64,000 bases of DNA, taken from Monocercomonoides exilis. Taxonomy: Eukaryota; Preaxostyla; Oxymonadida; Polymastigidae. The notes beneath the pieces are model-generated. The model was not told the origin of the DNA. It saw only the letters and a list, made by a program, of their open reading frames with translations, and searched no databases. The translations under genes were made by a program, and so were the position numbers. The stretch lies in the NCBI GenBank assembly GCA_001643675.2, contig LSRY02000015.1, positions 1,256,001 to 1,320,000 on the forward strand, given 5' to 3'. Of this stretch, positions 62,538 to 64,000 are shown one piece after another (positions within the stretch are counted from its first letter, which is position 1; each line of letters opens with the position of its first letter).

Positions 62538-64000
62538 CTTCTTCTTCAGTTCCTTCCTCCTCCTCTCCTTCCTCTTCATCATCATCATCTTCTTCTTCTT
62601 CTTCCCAGTCTTCCATCGCTTCCTTCTCTCCTTCTTCTGTCTCTGTCTCTGCCTCTGCCTCTGCCTCTCCTTCCTCCAATGGCTCAATCGTCTTCTTTGC
62701 TCAGAAGGCGAACGGAGCACCCACATACTACCATTCATCGTCAAAGACAACTGCCCTTCAATCTCATCCGTTCCCTGTCATAACCTCGGCTTCTCCTTCT
62801 TCTCCTTCTCCTTCTCCAGTTCCTGCTCCTGCTCCTGCTCCTGCTCCTTCAACACCTTCAACACCTTCTGCCTCTCCTGCTTCTTCTGCTCCTTCTTCTT
62901 CCACTTCTTCTTCTCCTCCTCCTCCTGCTGTTGTTGTAACAAATACATCATCTTCTTCCACCTCTGCTTCTTTGCCTGCTCCTTCCCCTTCTCCTTCTTC
63001 GGCATCTGCTTCTCCTTCACGACAAGCATCGTCATTTACTGCTCCTTCTTCCATATCAACTCCAATATCAACATCATCTTCTTCTTCTTCCGTTACTATT
63101 GCTGCTCCTTTTACTCCTCCTTCTTCTTCTCCTTCCACTTCTGTTTCAACTCCATCTTCAGTTCCTTCAACCCCTTCTTCTTTGTCTTCTTTGTCTTCTT
63201 TATCCACTTTATCTTCTCAGCCTCCTCCCATTATAAGCTCCCAGTCTCCCCAGATGCCTTCCTCTGCATTGGTCACTGTGAATGCCAATAACTTCACTAA
63301 AACGCCCCATGCTCTTTTTTTCAATGCTCTGCAGTCGCAAAATGCGGCTGCTCAGTTTCAAAACCAAAAAAATGAGTCTAATTTGATCGACGATGCAAAA
63401 AACTCGTCGTTAAAAAACGGTATTGACGCAAAGCAAATAGCTTTGGCGAATCAAAAAAAGAAAGCAGCACGTAAAAGAAAAAGTAAAAAAAATCGGGTAA
63501 CACCAAAAAAGCCAAGAAAGAAAAAACAAACAGATCCATTTGATTTTGAACGGCTGACACCAGAGCAAGAGGCCATGGTCAAATCGATGCATAATGTGGT
63601 GATAAAAAACAACTATCCAATGCAATTCTCAAAAGCAGATCAAGAAAAGGCCATCCAGCAAATGCTGTCAGCAACAGGCATACAGAAGCTGGCAGAGCAG
63701 TTTGGATTGGCCCAACAAAAAGATGAATTTCTTGCTCAATTGCCAATGTCTCAAATGGCTTTTCAAGGTGCTCCTGATGTTTCTTTTGTTTCATCTTCTT
63801 CCTCTCCTTATCCTCCATCATCTTCCATCATTTCAACAATTTCTTCCTCATCTTCTTTGCACCATCCACTTCATCCATCAACATTCACTTCAATGCAAGA
63901 ACCCCATCCATCTGATTCTTCTGCTTATCCAATTCACACTCCAATCCAGCTTCCTTCAACTTTTACTCCTCTTCCTTCATCATCTTCATCATCGTCATCG
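56980..64000 (+). CDS. Giant Ser-rich protein with RRM-like domain, cut by the window edge
   Basis: Exon 1 is 56980-58930 and exon 2 runs from 59562 to the window end without a stop; the join is phase 1 (donor GTATGTGC, acceptor ATAACCAG). At least about 2,130 residues are encoded. Exon 1 starts MSERSLDEILAKEIYYTHKF, has a basic KKQRRRRAP site, and then Ser-rich runs with His repeats. Just after the junction comes a folded-looking stretch, RRTLLLLNVPCTLSLAAIRA followed by FFDSQGAEVQQLAK and SLLVTFATRRVYLSIL, which fits the RNP2 and RNP1 strands of an RRM. Next are Glu/Lys, poly-Ser, an RKGRKGKRGRKRK basic patch and long acidic runs. Near 63430-63700 order returns: basic KKNRVTPKKPRKKK, then DFERLTPEQEAMVKSMHN and a helical stretch. 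A nuclear RNA- or chromatin-linked role is plausible but not shown. The C-terminus is outside the window. Confidence 0.7.
59210..59257. repeat. Poly(A) tract in intron
   Basis: About 48 consecutive A residues inside the 631-bp intron (58931-59561) of the Ser-rich gene. There is no retrogene next to it: the upstream intron sequence has no coding match and no target-site duplication is visible, so it is best read as a slippage-prone homopolymer. Its length in the assembly may be unreliable. Confidence 0.9.
59471..59549. repeat. CACATTCGCATT minisatellite at splice acceptor
   Basis: Tandem 6/12-bp units (CACATT/CGCATT) lie immediately upstream of the acceptor ATAACCAG of the Ser-rich gene intron. 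Confidence 0.85.
61462..61548. repeat. TCC/TCT trinucleotide tract encoding poly-Ser
   Basis: A long uninterrupted run of TCC then TCT codons in the Ser-rich gene, giving about 30 consecutive Ser residues. Shorter runs of the same kind recur across 60.0-63.2 kb. Confidence 0.9.

Noticed and set aside
61645-63291. A 548-codon Phe/Cys/Leu-rich + strand frame.
   Set aside because: It is the same TCT/TTC repeat DNA read one base out of phase. The Ser frame is open from 59562 to the window end and is in phase with the upstream exon.

Overview
This is nuclear DNA of a protist. Housekeeping genes (RPA1, ERCC1, BUD23, an LCAT/PDAT-type acyltransferase, a two-site cyclic-nucleotide-binding protein) are cut by many short AT-rich GT-AG introns, and coding exons alternate with AT-rich spacers. 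Three very large, nearly intronless genes encode secreted or cell-surface parallel beta-helix proteins with repeated Cys-Gly...Pro-Cys module starts and one C-terminal membrane span; one of them adds a degraded kinase domain. That combination, with the short introns, best fits an oxymonad (Preaxostyla) such as a Monocercomonoides relative. This is inference from gene style, not from a marker gene. TAA, TAG and TGA all end genes here and Gln is written CAA/CAG, so the window uses the standard code, unlike the TAR=Gln code known from Streblomastix.

Layout, left to right. 0.4-1.0 kb (-): cyclin-box protein. 1.75-8.1 kb (+): SMYD-like SET protein greatly enlarged by Glu/Lys- and Ser-rich insertions, with a microsatellite-filled intron. 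9.15-11.4 kb (+): replication protein A large subunit, 9 exons. 11.6-12.6 kb (-): ERCC1. 12.6-14.0 kb (-): unrecognised basic/acidic coiled protein, 4 exons. 14.0-16.6 kb: gene-free AT-rich DNA with two MITE-like inverted-repeat elements. 16.65-17.4 kb (+): four RanBP2-type zinc fingers. 17.7-19.3 kb (+): multi-span membrane protein. 19.9-24.8 and 25.1-31.3 kb (+): two beta-helix surface proteins in tandem. 32.0-33.1 kb (-): decayed Tc1/mariner transposase. 34.0-46.3 kb (-): a 4,104-residue beta-helix receptor-like pseudokinase. 46.9-48.7 kb (+): BUD23 rRNA methyltransferase, 8 exons. 49.0-53.4 kb (-): LCAT/PDAT-like acyltransferase with a very large insertion. 53.9-54.5 kb (-): small unrecognised protein. 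54.6-56.6 kb (+): PKA-regulatory-subunit-like protein, 11 exons. 57.0 to beyond 64.0 kb (+): giant Ser-rich protein with a possible RRM, running off the window.

No operon logic is expected. Two groupings are notable: the three beta-helix genes form a surface-protein cluster sharing modules and a juxtamembrane domain, and RPA1 and ERCC1 (both single-strand/repair DNA factors) lie convergent next to each other. Exon models were built by hand; each was required to keep frame across GT-AG junctions and, where a family was recognised, to restore family-conserved sequence.
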